From Rhodoferax sp. (GTDB lineage: Bacteria > Pseudomonadota > Gammaproteobacteria > Burkholderiales > Burkholderiaceae_C), in contig JARLJI010000244.1 of the NCBI GenBank assembly GCA_031291295.1, forward strand, positions 55,078-119,077: a DNA stretch of 64,000 nucleotides. The letters are read 5' to 3'. The notes under the pieces were generated by a model. The model worked only from the letters and a program-made list of their open reading frames with translations. It ran no database searches and was not told the origin of the DNA. Both the position numbers and the translations under genes were made by a program. Numbering within the stretch: the stretch's first letter is position 1; the number at the start of each line of letters is the position of its first letter. Positions 26,229 to 34,726 of this stretch are shown here, piece by piece.

Positions 26229-27335
26229 TCAGTCTCCTTTAAGGATTGATGTCACTCGCGCCAAGTCCGAATTGGCGAGGTTCGGATAAATCGGCAGGCA
26301 GAGCACTTTCTGCGCCGCCGCAAAGGCTACGGGCAGATTTTCGCGATGCGCCGAGGGCATGCCCCGGTACATCGGAAAGTCGGTGATCAGTGGGTAAAAG
26401 TAGCGGCGGGCAAAGATGCTGTTGTCTTTGAGTTTTTGATACAACGCATCGCGGCTCAGCGGATAGTCGGCTTCAACCAGGATTGGGAAATATGAGTAGT
26501 TAGCCACTTGCTCGCCGGCATCCTGCAGGCAGCGGATGCCGGGCACGTTTTTCAGCGCTTCGCGGTAGGCCGCATCAATGGATTTGCGCCGAGCCAGGGC
26601 CTGGTCAACGTGCTTGAGTTGCAGCAGGCCGAATGCGGCGTTGATCTCGCTCATCTTGCCGTTGATGCCGGGGGCTACAACCGTCACTTCGTCCACAAAG
26701 CCGAAATTCTTCAACTGGTCGATGCGCAGCTTGGTCTTGGCGTCGGGGCAGATGATGGCGCCGCCTTCAAAGGTGTTGAATACCTTGGTGGCGTGAAAGC
26801 TGAGCACTGAGAGGTCGCCGTGGCGCAGCACGCTTCCCACCTCGTCTTGCACGCCAAAGGCGTGGGCGGCGTCGTAGATGACCTTGAGGTTGTAGTTGTC
26901 GGCAATCTTTTGTATGGCCTGCACATCACACGGATGGCCGTAGCAGTGCACGGGCATGATGGCCGTAGTGTGGGGAGTGATGGCGGCCTCGATCCGGGCC
27001 GGGTCCAGGTTCAGCGTGTTGGGGTCCACGTCCACGAACACGGGCTTGATGCCGTTCCACAGCAGCGAATGGGCTGTAGCGACGAAGGAATACGGCGTGG
27101 TGATGACTTCGCCGGTGATGCGCAGCGCCTGGAGCGCCGTTATCAGGCCGAGCGTGCCATTGGAAAACAGCGCCAGGTGCTTGACGCCCAGATACTCACA
27201 GAGCGCTTTTTCCAGCTGCTGATGGAATGGCCCTCCATTGGTCAGCATCTTTTTGTCCCATATCTCCTGGAGATAGGGAATGAACTCCTCCAGCGGCGGG
27301 AGGTATGGCTGGGTGACGTAAATGGGTGGCTTCAT
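26229..27335 (-). CDS. dTDP-4-amino-4,6-dideoxyglucose transaminase (VioA-like)
   Basis: DegT/DnrJ-family aminotransferase of 368 aa. Seen: [75 protein letters not shown], the PLP aspartate region [11 protein letters not shown], the Schiff-base lysine in [16 protein letters not shown] and [13 protein letters not shown]. This opening and middle resemble VioA of the E. coli O7 type, which aminates dTDP-4-keto-6-deoxyglucose, the product of RmlB encoded in the same locus. It is followed 2 bp later by the VioB-like acetyltransferase. Exact product assignment rests on family resemblance and context. Confidence 0.87.
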   Translation of the reverse strand: MKPPIYVTQPYLPPLEEFIPYLQEIWDKKMLTNGGPFHQQLEKALCEYLGVKHLALFSNGTLGLITALQALRITGEVITTPYSFVATAHSLLWNGIKPVFVDVDPNTLNLDPARIEAAITPHTTAIMPVHCYGHPCDVQAIQKIADNYNLKVIYDAAHAFGVQDEVGSVLRHGDLSVLSFHATKVFNTFEGGAIICPDAKTKLRIDQLKNFGFVDEVTVVAPGINGKMSEINAAFGLLQLKHVDQALARRKSIDAAYREALKNVPGIRCLQDAGEQVANYSYFPILVEADYPLSRDALYQKLKDNSIFARRYFYPLITDFPMYRGMPSAHRENLPVAFAAAQKVLCLPIYPNLANSDLARVTSILKGD

Positions 27336-27357
27336 GGTTTTTGAGTGTTCCCGAATT

Positions 27358-27398
27358 GATAGCTAATTGCGCCTGTCTGGTATGCGGCAGAGCCCAAT
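27358..27398 (+). repeat. Dispersed GCTAT repeat, decayed copy 3
   Basis: GATAGCTAATTGCGCC ... GCAGAGCCC, a degenerate member of the dispersed family. It lies in the 202-bp gap between the VioA-like gene and rmlC, where nothing else recognisable is present. Confidence 0.5.
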
Positions 27399-27537
27399 TT
27401 GATGATCATAGTTGCGCCATACAAACGACGCCAATTGGACAAGCCGGCAGGCGAGCTGTACACGGGAATGTGTTTCAGCGGCTACAGGACATTGTCGGCG
27501 TATGTTTAGCGATACGCACTTCGCAAACATCCAACCA

Positions 27538-28080
27538 TCAAAACGCCTCAGCATCGTGCAATGCACGCCCCTGCTGGTCTTTGGCTGACAGGCTGGGTTC
27601 AGTTACCACGGGCCATTGGATGCCGATGTTCGGGTCGTTCCACGCAATGCACCGCTCATGTTGGGGTGCATAGTAGTCCGTGGTCTTGTAGAGAAAGTCA
27701 GCACTATCGCTGATGACCAGGAAACCATGTGCAAACCCCGGCGGTACCCACATCTGCCTGTGGTTGTCTTCGGTCAGCTCCACCCCCACCCATTTGCCGA
27801 AGGTGGGCGAGCCTTTGCGGATGTCCACGGCCACGTCAAACACCGCCCCGCGCACCACACGCACCAGCTTGCCCTGCGGCTGCTGGACCTGGTAATGCAG
27901 GCCGCGCAGCACGCCTTTGGCGGAGCGCGAGTGGTTATCCTGCACAAAATAGACGTCCAGGCCCGTGGCCTGGTTGAAGGCTTTCTGGTTGAAGCTCTCA
28001 AAGAAGAAGCCACGGGCGTCGCCGAACACCTTGGGCTCGATGATCAGGACGTCGGGGATGGCGGTGGGGATGATGTTCAT
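27538..28080 (-). CDS. rmlC: dTDP-4-dehydrorhamnose 3,5-epimerase
   Basis: Third enzyme of dTDP-L-rhamnose synthesis, a cupin of 180 aa (normal length). Seen: IPDVLIIEPKVFGDARGFFFESFNQKAF, the catalytic-histidine region QDNHSRSAKGVLRGLHYQ and QGKLVRVVRGAVFDVAVDIRKGSPTFGKWVGVEL, and MWVPPGFAHGFLV. All RmlC hallmarks are present. It is separated from rmlA/rmlD/rmlB by manC, the epimerase and two toxin-antitoxin modules, so the rml genes are scattered through the locus. Confidence 0.96.
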   Translation of the reverse strand: MNIIPTAIPDVLIIEPKVFGDARGFFFESFNQKAFNQATGLDVYFVQDNHSRSAKGVLRGLHYQVQQPQGKLVRVVRGAVFDVAVDIRKGSPTFGKWVGVELTEDNHRQMWVPPGFAHGFLVISDSADFLYKTTDYYAPQHERCIAWNDPNIGIQWPVVTEPSLSAKDQQGRALHDAEAF

Positions 28081-28100
28081 GCGGGGTACGGAGGTATGGC

Positions 28101-28119
28101 TCCCGGGTCAAGCCCGGGA
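28101..28119. repeat. Palindromic REP-like element
   Basis: TCCCGGG-TCAAG-CCCGGGA followed by ATGACAGAG. It belongs to the same family as the elements at 53335-53355 and 54011-54031. Located between rmlC and the vapC gene. Confidence 0.7.
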
Positions 28120-28138
28120 TGACAGAGTGAGGTTAACG

Positions 28139-28537
28139 TTAGACCCAATTTTCGAACTGCAGGCTGGGCACGCGCTCAAATTCGCGCAGATTGTTGCTGA
28201 CGAGCACCAGGCCTTGGCTACGGGCGTGAGCTGAAATGTGCAGGTCGTTCACGCCAATGGGCTGCCCCATTTTATCAAGGTGGGCGCGAATGCTGCCGTA
28301 ATGGTAGGCGGCTTTCGCGTCGTAGGGCAGCACGGTAAGCCGGCTGCAAAAGTCTTCGACGCTGGCAAGGTTGCGGGGCGGGTCGCTGCTTTTTTCAACC
28401 CCATGGATCAATTCTGCCAGCGTGATTGAAGAGATGGCCATGCGCCCGGCATGCCTGTTGAATACCTCCAACACCTGAATGGGGCGTTGCTTGATGACGT
28501 AAATGACGATGTTGGTGTCGAGCAGGTATTGCAGCAT
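28139..28537 (-). CDS. vapC: VapC-type PIN-domain toxin (module 1)
   Basis: PIN-domain ribonuclease toxin of 132 aa; VapC toxins cleave specific RNAs (often tRNAs) when freed from antitoxin. The acidic residues are present in LLDTNIVIYVIK, ITLAELIHGVEKS and GVNDLHISAHA, and the C-terminal NNLREFERVPSLQFENWV is typical. ATG 28537 is 8 bp after the antitoxin stop; the longer track start at 28642 runs through vapB and is rejected. The pair is embedded between the AbrB/PIN module and rmlC. Confidence 0.9.
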   Translation of the reverse strand: MLQYLLDTNIVIYVIKQRPIQVLEVFNRHAGRMAISSITLAELIHGVEKSSDPPRNLASVEDFCSRLTVLPYDAKAAYHYGSIRAHLDKMGQPIGVNDLHISAHARSQGLVLVSNNLREFERVPSLQFENWV

Positions 28538-28545
28538 GACGCGGG

Positions 28546-28782
28546 CTAAAGGCTTTCGCGCTCGGGCTGGTTTTGGCTGGCGCGCTCTTCCAGAAAATCG
28601 GGCGTGGCAGCGGACTGGTTGCCTAGAAAAAAGCTGTCCCAAGCCGCATTGGCCGGCGTGATGATCCGGTCCTGCCCGAGGATGCGCACTTCCACCTTTT
28701 TAACGGAGTCCGGGAAACGCATGTCGGCGGGCAACCGTACCGCCTGGGTTCGGTTATTTGTGAATACGGTGGTTGTGGTCAT
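28546..28782 (-). CDS. vapB: VapB-type antitoxin (module 1)
   Basis: Antitoxin of 78 aa with an N-terminal AbrB-like swapped-hairpin domain (TTTVFTNNRTQAVRLPADMRFP...VEVRILGQDRIITP) and a C-terminal toxin-binding tail rich in acidic and polar residues. It binds and neutralises VapC and represses the operon through the palindrome just upstream at 28800-28816. The ATG at 28782 (MTTTTVF) is chosen over the track start. vapC follows by 8 bp. Confidence 0.88.
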   Translation of the reverse strand: MTTTTVFTNNRTQAVRLPADMRFPDSVKKVEVRILGQDRIITPANAAWDSFFLGNQSAATPDFLEERASQNQPERESL

Positions 28783-28799
28783 GGCGAGCCTCATTTGCG

Positions 28800-28816
28800 A
28801 TATACCTATAGTATAT
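28800..28816. promoter_or_regulatory. vapBC module 1 operator
   Basis: Inverted repeat ATATAC-CTATA-GTATAT 18 bp upstream of the vapB ATG. It resembles the AT-rich palindromes bound by VapBC complexes and probably overlaps the promoter. Confidence 0.65.
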
Positions 28817-28920
28817 ACGAAGCTGGCCGGTTTGCAGCAGACTCGCGTCCGTGCCTATGTCGAGCCACATTTTCCGCTCAGCTTGCAGGCGACTTTGGAG
28901 TGGATTGCGAGGGTCATTTT

Positions 28921-28967
28921 ACTATTGTTTTAATAGCTACTGGTGCATACTGCACGGGGGCTAGAGG
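28921..28967 (+). repeat. Dispersed GCTAT repeat, copy 4
   Basis: ACTATTGTTTTAATAGCTAC ... GGGGGCTAGAGG. Good match to the family consensus. It lies just past the stop of the second PIN toxin gene. Confidence 0.75.
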
Positions 28968-28977
28968 TTGATTTCAT

Positions 28978-29382
28978 TCAAAAATCTCCCACGAAGGGAT
29001 TTCGGATAGGTAGCCCGTCGATCAGCATGCCACTTTGCATATCTTCAGAAAGCAGGACCTCGGCGCCGGACAGGAGCGCGCTGGCAACAATATTGGCGTC
29101 ATACAACGACAGCTGAAAGCGCTTGGCGACCTCGACTGCCTTTTCATGCGACGCGAGAGTCAAGGGCTGCACATCGCAGGCGGCCTTCACCGCCAACAGC
29201 AACGCGTCAACTTCTTCCCACGGCATCTTGAGCTTGCGACGGCAAACCGACGCCACTTCATTGAGCACCTGCACGCTGATCACACCCCCCGCCGCCAGTA
29301 AGGCTTCTGCGCGGTCGGCCTTGGCGATGTCACCGGACAAAAGATACAAAACAATATTGCTGTCCAGAAAGGGCTTGCTCAC
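28978..29382 (-). CDS. PIN-domain toxin (module 2)
   Basis: PIN-domain protein of 134 aa with the expected acidic triad in FLDSNIVLYLLSGD, VQVLNEVASVCRR and LSLYDANIVASALL, plus VLLSEDMQSG. The C-terminus is IRNPFVGDF. Members are VapC-like RNases. The start is GTG 29382, overlapping the antitoxin stop as GTGA, so synthesis is coupled to the antitoxin. Sequence differs clearly from the other two toxins in the window, so this is not a recent duplication. Confidence 0.88.
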   Translation of the reverse strand: MSKPFLDSNIVLYLLSGDIAKADRAEALLAAGGVISVQVLNEVASVCRRKLKMPWEEVDALLLAVKAACDVQPLTLASHEKAVEVAKRFQLSLYDANIVASALLSGAEVLLSEDMQSGMLIDGLPIRNPFVGDF

Positions 29383-29621
29383 CGCGTGTCGTCCCGCTCA
29401 TTGGCTTGCAGGCGGTTGAAATGAAAATCGGCCGGCAAACGTCCGCGAAACTGGTGCAAGCGCGCAAGGAGCTCCTTCACAGCCGGTTTCTTGCTGACCT
29501 CGAAGGCCCTGTCTCCGACAAGATGGAGTTCGATTTCTTCGCCTTCTTTCAGATCGAGCGCCTGCACCAGACCGGCCGGGAATCTCACCGCCAGCGAGTT
29601 ACCCCATTTTGAGACTTGCAT
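29379..29621 (-). CDS. AbrB/MazE-type antitoxin (module 2)
   Basis: Antitoxin of 80 aa with the AbrB/MazE DNA-binding fold: MQVSKWGNSLAVRFPAGLVQALDLKEGEEIELHLVGDRAFEV. A C-terminal PIN-binding tail follows (ELLARLHQFRGRLPADFHF). ATG 29621 is preferred to the longer track reading. The 7-bp inverted repeat at 29637-29660, directly upstream, is the likely autoregulatory operator. Confidence 0.87.
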   Translation of the reverse strand: MQVSKWGNSLAVRFPAGLVQALDLKEGEEIELHLVGDRAFEVSKKPAVKELLARLHQFRGRLPADFHFNRLQANERDDTR

Positions 29622-29636
29622 GGTTTTCCCCTTTTG

Positions 29637-29660
29637 GATATACATTTTTTAAAGTATATC
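29637..29660. promoter_or_regulatory. Operator of toxin-antitoxin module 2
   Basis: GATATAC and GTATATC arms (7 bp each, perfect) separated by 10 bp, 16 bp upstream of the antitoxin ATG and next to the stop of the epimerase gene. Confidence 0.65.
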
Positions 29661-29666
29661 TTTTTA

Positions 29667-30761
29667 TTATTTCTGCCCGATGTACCAGGGCATCGCCAGC
29701 GCCACCCCCTCGCCAATGCGCTGCGTGGGCGCGTAGCCCAGCAAGCGCTGGGCCTTGCCGATGTCGGCCAGGCTGTGGCGCACGTCGCCGGCGCGGAACT
29801 CGCGGTGCACGGGTTGGGCGTCCTCCAGATGCGGGTAGCGCGGCAGCAGGTTGCGGTGCAGTTGGGCGTACAGCTCGTTGAGCGTGGTGCGATCGCCCAC
29901 GGCGACGTTGAAGACTTGGTTGACGGGGGACATGGATTGCGGGTCGGAGCCCGCAATGACAGGGGCCGTTGCGGCCAGCAGGTTGGCCTGCACGACGTTG
30001 TCGATAAAGCAGAAGTCGCGGCTGGTTTCGCCGTCGCCGTTGATGTACACGGGCTCGCCCCGGATCAGGCTGGCGATCCACTTGGGGATGACGGCGGCGT
30101 AGGCGCCTTCGGGGTCCTGCCGGGGGCCGAAGACGTTGAAGTAGCGCAGGCCGATGCTTTGCAGGCCGTAGTTGCGGGCAAACACGTCGGCGTACAACTC
30201 GTTGACGTATTTGGTGACGGCGTAGGGACTGAGGGGCTTGCCGATGACGTCTTCCACCTTGGGCAGGCCGGGGTGGTCGCCATAGGTGGAGCTGCTGGCG
30301 GCGTAGACGAAGCGTTTGACCTGGGCGTCGCGCGCGGCCACCAGCATGTTCAGGAAGCCGGTGATGTTGGTGGCGTTGGTGGTGAGGGGGTCTGCGATGG
30401 AGCGGGGGACGCTGCCGAGGGCGGCTTGGTGCAGGACGTAGTTGACGGGGTGGTTGGGTGGGGGCGGATTCCCGCCTTCGCGGGAATGACGATGCACCAT
30501 GGCTTGCTGGCAGTCGGCCAGGTTACGGATGTCGCCCTGGATGAAGTGGAAGTGGGTCCACTGCGCGGGGGTGACCAGGCTCTGCACTTCATCGAGGTTG
30601 CGCTGGTGGCCGGTGGCAAAGTTGTCCAGCCCGACCACGCGCTGGTTCAACTTGAGCAGGGTCTCCAGCAGGTTGGAGCCGATGAAGCCGGCCACGCCGG
30701 TGATGAGCCAGGTGGCAGGCTCCTGCGCGAGACGGGTTTGGAGTTGTTGGTAGGCGGTCAT
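29667..30761 (-). CDS. UDP-GlcNAc C4 epimerase (WbpP/VipB-like) with repeat insertions
   Basis: Extended SDR of 364 aa, about 20 residues longer than typical WbpP. It interconverts UDP-GlcNAc and UDP-GalNAc. Seen: [85 protein letters not shown] (YxxxK), [26 protein letters not shown] and [16 protein letters not shown]. Two palindromic repeats are inserted in frame: [11 protein letters not shown] at about residues 91-101 and [10 protein letters not shown] at about 268-277, both absent from WbpP as I remember it. They fall in surface-loop positions, so activity may survive. Starts 2 bp after the manC stop. Confidence 0.93.
   Translation of the reverse strand: MTAYQQLQTRLAQEPATWLITGVAGFIGSNLLETLLKLNQRVVGLDNFATGHQRNLDEVQSLVTPAQWTHFHFIQGDIRNLADCQQAMVHRHSREGGNPPPPNHPVNYVLHQAALGSVPRSIADPLTTNATNITGFLNMLVAARDAQVKRFVYAASSSTYGDHPGLPKVEDVIGKPLSPYAVTKYVNELYADVFARNYGLQSIGLRYFNVFGPRQDPEGAYAAVIPKWIASLIRGEPVYINGDGETSRDFCFIDNVVQANLLAATAPVIAGSDPQSMSPVNQVFNVAVGDRTTLNELYAQLHRNLLPRYPHLEDAQPVHREFRAGDVRHSLADIGKAQRLLGYAPTQRIGEGVALAMPWYIGQK
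29936..29957. repeat. Palindromic repeat inserted in wbpP-like gene (C-terminal site)
   Basis: ATTGCGGG-TCGGAG-CCCGCAAT followed by GACAGG. In frame, it encodes about ten extra residues between LLAAT and NQVFNVAVG. Confidence 0.8.
30468..30487. repeat. Palindromic repeat inserted in wbpP-like gene (N-terminal site)
   Basis: ATTCCCGC-CTTC-GCGGGAAT followed by GACG, a REP-like hairpin. In frame it encodes the foreign segment HSREGGNP before the VLHQAALG motif. Confidence 0.85.
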
Positions 30762-30763
30762 TT

Positions 30764-32203
30764 TTATTTTCCCGGCGGCGGCGCCAGGCGGCCATAAGTG
30801 TCTTCAAAGCGCACGATGTCGTCCTCACCCAGGTAGCTGCCGGTCTGCACCTCGATCATCTCCAGATCGGTCTTGCCCGGGTTTTCCAGGCGGTGGGTTT
30901 CGCCTATAGGGATGTAGGTGGACTGGTTTTCGGTGAGCAGGAATTGCTCGGCGCCCTTGGTAACCAGCGCCGTGCCGTACACCACGATCCAGTGCTCGGC
31001 GCGGTGGTGGTGCTTTTGCAGGCTGAGCTTGGCGCCGGGGCGCACGGTGATGCGCTTGACCTGAAAGCGCTCGCCGTGGTCGATGCTGTCGTAGCAGCCC
31101 CAAGGGCGCGCCACCTTGCGGTGCAGGCTGGCTTCGGGGCTTTGCCGGGCGTCCAGTTGCGCCACCACGCCCTTGACCTGCTCGGCGTGACTGCTGGCGG
31201 CCACCAGCAGCGCGTCCGGCGTGTCGATCACCAGCAGGTCCTGCGTGCCCAGCGTCACCACCACGCGATGCGGCGCGTGGATATAGGTGCGCTCGCTTTG
31301 CACCGCCAGGCCGCGGCCGTCGATGCGGTTGCCCTGCTCATCGGCCGGGCTCAGATCTGCCACGGCGTTCCAGCTGCCCACGTCGCTCCAGGCGCCTGCA
31401 AACGGCACCACGGCCACCGGTTGGTGGCGCTCCAGCACCGCGTAGTCGATGCTGTCGGCGCGGCAGGCGCCAAAGGCTGCGGGCTCAGGCCGCACGAACT
31501 GCTGGTCTTGCGTGGCTTTGGCCATGGCCTGCTGGCAGCTCTGCAAAATATCAGGCGCATGCTGCTGCAATGCTTGCAGCAGGGTACTGGCCTGCACCAG
31601 GAAAATACCCGCGTTCCAGAGAACGTTGCCTTGCAAAAGCAGCGCCTGGGCCTGGTCGGCGCCGGGCTTTTCGATGAAGCGGGCGACGCCAAAACTGCCA
31701 TCTGCGCTGGCGCTGCCCTGCTCGATATAGCCATAGGCAGTGCTGGGAAAGCTGGGGACCACGCCAAAGGTCACGATGGCGCCCTGCCCTGCGGCGGGGA
31801 TGCCACGTTGCACCATGGCGGCAAACGCCTGCGTGTCGGGGATGTGGTGGTCCGAGGGGCAAAACAGCAGCAGGTCTTGCGGCTGGGCTTGCAGCGCGGC
31901 CAGCGCCATGGCGGGCGCGGTGTTGCGCGCCACCGGCTCCAGCACGATGCGGCCCGTGGCTTTGGCCGCCTGCATGGCTTCGGCGACCAGAAAGCGGTGC
32001 TCTTCGGCAGCAACGCAAATGACCGCGGCGCCGCCGCCACTGCCGCCGCCACTACTGCCGTTGATTCGTGCGACCCGCTCCAGCGTGAGCTGCAGCAGGC
32101 TTTTGTTGTCAACCAGCGGGACAAACTGCTTGGGAAAGCTCTTGCGCGACAGCGGCCACAGCCGTGTGCCTGAGCCGCCGCAAAGAATGACGGGATGAAT
32201 CAT
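30764..32203 (-). CDS. manC: Mannose-1-phosphate guanylyltransferase / mannose-6-phosphate isomerase
   Basis: Bifunctional type II PMI-GMP enzyme of 479 aa making GDP-mannose. The N-terminal nucleotidyltransferase has [49 protein letters not shown] and [10 protein letters not shown]. The C-terminal cupin isomerase has [43 protein letters not shown] and [26 protein letters not shown] glycine/serine spacer (SSGGGSGGG, about residues 50-58), encoded by a 12-bp tandem repeat, is unusual for the family and lies in a loop before [11 protein letters not shown]. No GDP-mannose-consuming enzyme is visible in the window, so mannose itself may be used by one of the glycosyltransferases. Confidence 0.95.
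   Translation of the reverse strand: MIHPVILCGGSGTRLWPLSRKSFPKQFVPLVDNKSLLQLTLERVARINGSSGGGSGGGAAVICVAAEEHRFLVAEAMQAAKATGRIVLEPVARNTAPAMALAALQAQPQDLLLFCPSDHHIPDTQAFAAMVQRGIPAAGQGAIVTFGVVPSFPSTAYGYIEQGSASADGSFGVARFIEKPGADQAQALLLQGNVLWNAGIFLVQASTLLQALQQHAPDILQSCQQAMAKATQDQQFVRPEPAAFGACRADSIDYAVLERHQPVAVVPFAGAWSDVGSWNAVADLSPADEQGNRIDGRGLAVQSERTYIHAPHRVVVTLGTQDLLVIDTPDALLVAASSHAEQVKGVVAQLDARQSPEASLHRKVARPWGCYDSIDHGERFQVKRITVRPGAKLSLQKHHHRAEHWIVVYGTALVTKGAEQFLLTENQSTYIPIGETHRLENPGKTDLEMIEVQTGSYLGEDDIVRFEDTYGRLAPPPGK
32030..32053. repeat. 12-bp tandem repeat in manC
   Basis: Two perfect GCCGCCGCCACT units in tandem, followed by a partial third. They encode the SGGGSGGG linker. A multiple of three, so slippage would keep the frame. 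Confidence 0.8.
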
Positions 32204-32261
32204 GAAGCGGGACTGTCACGCAGGCCACACAGAACGTCTGCCATGGCGCCAGGGTCGAACG

Positions 32262-33149
32262 TCATTTGCCCGCTCCTTCTTTCAGCAGCCGCAGCATGTA
32301 TTGGCCATAGCCGTTCTTGGCCAGCGGTTGCGCCAGCTTTTCGAACTGCTCGATGCCGATGAAGCCGTTGCGCCAGGCGATTTCTTCGGGGCAGGCGATC
32401 TTCAGGCCCTGGCGCTGCTCCAGTGTCGCGATGAACTGGCTGGCCTGCAGCAGGCTCTCGTGCGTGCCGGTGTCGAGCCAGGCGTAGCCGCGCTGCATGA
32501 TCTGCACGCTGAGCTGGCCACGCTCCAGGTAGGCCTGATTAACGGCGGTGATCTCGAGCTCGCCGCGCGCGCTGGGCTTGACGGCCTTGGCGATGTCGAC
32601 CACCTTGTTGTCGTAGAAGTACAGGCCGGTAACGGCGTAGTTGCTTTTGGGCTGCGTGGGCTTTTCCTCGATGCTGCTGGCCTTGCCGTTTTTGTCGAAG
32701 GCCACCACGCCGTAGCGCTCGGGGTCTTGCACGTGGTAGGCAAACACGGTGGCGCCGCTGGTTTGCTTGTCGGCATCGCCGAGCAGCTGCACGAAGTCGT
32801 GGCCGTGAAAGATGTTGTCGCCCAGCACCAGCGCGCTGGGCGCGTTGCCGACAAACTGGTCGCCGATGATGAAGGCTTGGGCCAGACCGTCGGGGCTGGG
32901 TTGCACCGCATATTGAATGTTGATGCCCCACTGGCTGCCGTCGCCCAGCAGTTGCTGGAAACGCGGCGTGTCTTGCGGCGTGCTGATGACCAGCACGTCG
33001 CGGATACCGGCCAGCATGAGGGTGCTGAGCGGGTAATAGATCATGGGCTTGTCATACACCGGCAGCAGCTGCTTGCTCAGGGCCAGGGTGGCCGGGTGCA
33101 GGCGCGTGCCAGAGCCGCCGGCGAGGATGATGCCTTTGCGTTGGGTCAT
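32262..33149 (-). CDS. rmlA: Glucose-1-phosphate thymidylyltransferase
   Basis: First enzyme of dTDP-sugar synthesis, 295 aa. Seen: [125 protein letters not shown] and [15 protein letters not shown]. All catalytic and allosteric-type motifs of RmlA are present. It supplies dTDP-glucose to RmlB for both the rhamnose and the viosamine routes. Starts 12 bp after rmlD. Confidence 0.97.
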   Translation of the reverse strand: MTQRKGIILAGGSGTRLHPATLALSKQLLPVYDKPMIYYPLSTLMLAGIRDVLVISTPQDTPRFQQLLGDGSQWGINIQYAVQPSPDGLAQAFIIGDQFVGNAPSALVLGDNIFHGHDFVQLLGDADKQTSGATVFAYHVQDPERYGVVAFDKNGKASSIEEKPTQPKSNYAVTGLYFYDNKVVDIAKAVKPSARGELEITAVNQAYLERGQLSVQIMQRGYAWLDTGTHESLLQASQFIATLEQRQGLKIACPEEIAWRNGFIGIEQFEKLAQPLAKNGYGQYMLRLLKEGAGK

Positions 33150-33161
33150 TGGATATTTTAG

Positions 33162-34058
33162 TTAGAGAATTTCTGTGAGCATGCGCGCCACGCCCTGCTG
33201 CCAGGGCGGCAGACTCAGGCCGAACGCGGCTTGCAGTTTGGCGGTGTCGAGCCGGGAATTGTGGGGGCGGCGGGCGGGCGTGGGGAAGGCACTGGTGGAG
33301 ACCGGGTCCACGGCGGTCGCTACTATTTTGATAGTTGATTGTGCAGTCTGGGCCTGGGCTATGACGTATTTTGCATACCCATGCCAACTGGTTTCACCGC
33401 CCGCCGCCAGGTGGTACAGGCCGGCCTGCTGCGGCTGCTGCAAGACGCTGCGGATGGCGTGCGCCGTGACGTCGGCCAGCAGGTCGGCGCCGGTGGGCGC
33501 GCCGGTCTGGTCGTCGATCACCGTCAGGCGCTCGCGCTCCTGGGCGAGACGCAGCATGGTTTTGGCAAAGTTGCTGCCGCGCGCGCCATAGACCCAGCTG
33601 GTACGAAAAATCAGGTGGCGCGGGCATGTGGCCGCGATGAGCCGCTCGCCTTCCAGTTTGGTCTGGCCATAGACGCCCAGCGGTGCCGGGGTGTCGGTCT
33701 CTGTCCATGGGCGGGTGCCGCTACCGTCGAACACGTAGTCGGTGCTGTAGTGCACCAGCAAGGCACCCAATTTGGCCGCCTCCTGCGCCAGTACGCCGGG
33801 GGCCAGGGCGTTGAGCGTGCGGGCGAGTTCGGGCTCGCTCTCGGCCTTGTCGACGGCCGTGTGGGCGGCGGCGTTGACGATGACGTCCGGGCGCACGGTC
33901 CGCACGGTTTGGGCCAGGCCTTGCAGGTTGGCGAGGTCACCGCACAGATCCGGGCTGTGGCGGTCGAGCGCAACCAGTTCACCCAGCACGCTCAGGGAGC
34001 GTTGCAGTTCCCAGCCGACCTGGCCGTTCTTGCCGAGCAGCAAAATCTTCAGGGTCAT
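33162..34058 (-). CDS. rmlD: dTDP-4-dehydrorhamnose reductase
   Basis: Final enzyme of dTDP-L-rhamnose synthesis, an SDR of 298 aa. Seen: ILLLGKNGQVGWELQRSL, VNAAAHTAVDKAESEPELARTLNALAPGVLAQEA, YSTDYVFDG, PLGVYGQTKLEGE (YxxxK), FRTSWVYGARGSNFAKTMLRL and TPARRPHNSRLDTAKLQ. ATG 34058 overlaps the stop of a vapC gene by 4 bp, so rmlD translation is coupled to a toxin gene. A dispersed repeat (33318-33365) encodes VIAQAQTAQSTIKIVA in the C-terminal third, apparently tolerated. Confidence 0.95.
   Translation of the reverse strand: MTLKILLLGKNGQVGWELQRSLSVLGELVALDRHSPDLCGDLANLQGLAQTVRTVRPDVIVNAAAHTAVDKAESEPELARTLNALAPGVLAQEAAKLGALLVHYSTDYVFDGSGTRPWTETDTPAPLGVYGQTKLEGERLIAATCPRHLIFRTSWVYGARGSNFAKTMLRLAQERERLTVIDDQTGAPTGADLLADVTAHAIRSVLQQPQQAGLYHLAAGGETSWHGYAKYVIAQAQTAQSTIKIVATAVDPVSTSAFPTPARRPHNSRLDTAKLQAAFGLSLPPWQQGVARMLTEIL
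33318..33365 (+). repeat. Dispersed GCTAT repeat inside rmlD, copy 5
   Basis: GCTACTATTTTGATAGTTGA ... GGGCCTGGGCTATGAC. It is read on the opposite strand in frame within rmlD, contributing about 16 residues. Confidence 0.75.
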
Positions 34059-34453
34059 AAGGCCCACTCTTCCACGGCCAGGCCGGGCACACGCAAAAAT
34101 TCACGGGCGTTGTTAGTCACCACGACTGAATCCTCGGCCATCGCGTGTGCGGCAATAAGCAGATCCATACCGCCTATGCTTTTGCCGGCCTGTTCCAGCA
34201 CCACGCGTATGCTGGCGTAATGCAAAGTCGCATCGAGGGGCCAGGGGCGTACTTCAAATCCGGCCAACCAAGCCTCGACCGCAGCGGAAAAGCGCGCCGA
34301 GCCCAGTTTCGCCGCCCCGAAGCGCAACTCCGCAGCCACGATGGCCGACAGCCAGAGCTGGCCGCGGTCCAACCCGGCAAACCGTTCGATCATCGAGGCC
34401 GGGTGGCGGCGCAGGATATCGCTGCAGATATTGGTGTCCAGCGTACGGCGCAT
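34055..34453 (-). CDS. vapC: VapC-type PIN-domain toxin (module 3)
   Basis: PIN-domain toxin of 132 aa: MRRTLDTNICSDILRRHP (first Asp), SAIVAAELRFGAAK (Glu) and KSIGGMDLLIAAHAMAEDSVVVTNNAREFLRVPGL (second Asp and conserved Asn). The C-terminus EEWAL is typical of this VapC group. ATG 34453 is 8 bp after the antitoxin stop. The gene ends by overlapping the rmlD start (ATGA), so module 3 is inserted cleanly between rmlB and rmlD in one transcript. Confidence 0.92.
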   Translation of the reverse strand: MRRTLDTNICSDILRRHPASMIERFAGLDRGQLWLSAIVAAELRFGAAKLGSARFSAAVEAWLAGFEVRPWPLDATLHYASIRVVLEQAGKSIGGMDLLIAAHAMAEDSVVVTNNAREFLRVPGLAVEEWAL

Positions 34454-34461
34454 GACCCGAC

Positions 34462-34713
34462 TCAAGTCCAGTCGCGCGCCTGCGGCAGGCTGTCGCTGCG
34501 ATCCGCAAGAAAGGTATCGGGCAGCGGCTCGCTGGTCTGGTAGAAGCCCGCAAGCCAGTCGGCCATGCTCCTCCCGGGCGAGTCTTCGGGCTGTACCCAC
34601 AGTGCGTTGCCGATCTGTTCGATGCGCACTTCCTTGGCATCCAGGCGCAATTTGGCTGGCAAACGGATGGCCTGGCTTCGGCCGCTCATAAAAAGTTTTG
34701 CGATGGTGCTCAT
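34462..34713 (-). CDS. vapB: VapB-type antitoxin (module 3)
   Basis: Antitoxin of 83 aa with the VapB/AbrB-like N-terminal fold (MSTIAKLFMSGRSQAIRLPAKLRL...VRIEQIGNALWVQP). The C-terminal toxin-binding part includes DWLAGFYQTSEPLPDTFLADRSD. It is preceded by a palindrome at 34727-34751. The track start at 34737 would place the start codon inside the operator, so ATG 34713 is used. Confidence 0.9.
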   Translation of the reverse strand: MSTIAKLFMSGRSQAIRLPAKLRLDAKEVRIEQIGNALWVQPEDSPGRSMADWLAGFYQTSEPLPDTFLADRSDSLPQARDWT

Positions 34714-34726
34714 GCGGGCCTCCAGA

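Noticed and set aside
27363-27566. 67-aa minus-strand ORF between the VioA-like gene and rmlC
   Set aside because: Overlaps the rmlC 3' end and a decayed repeat; no recognisable protein features.
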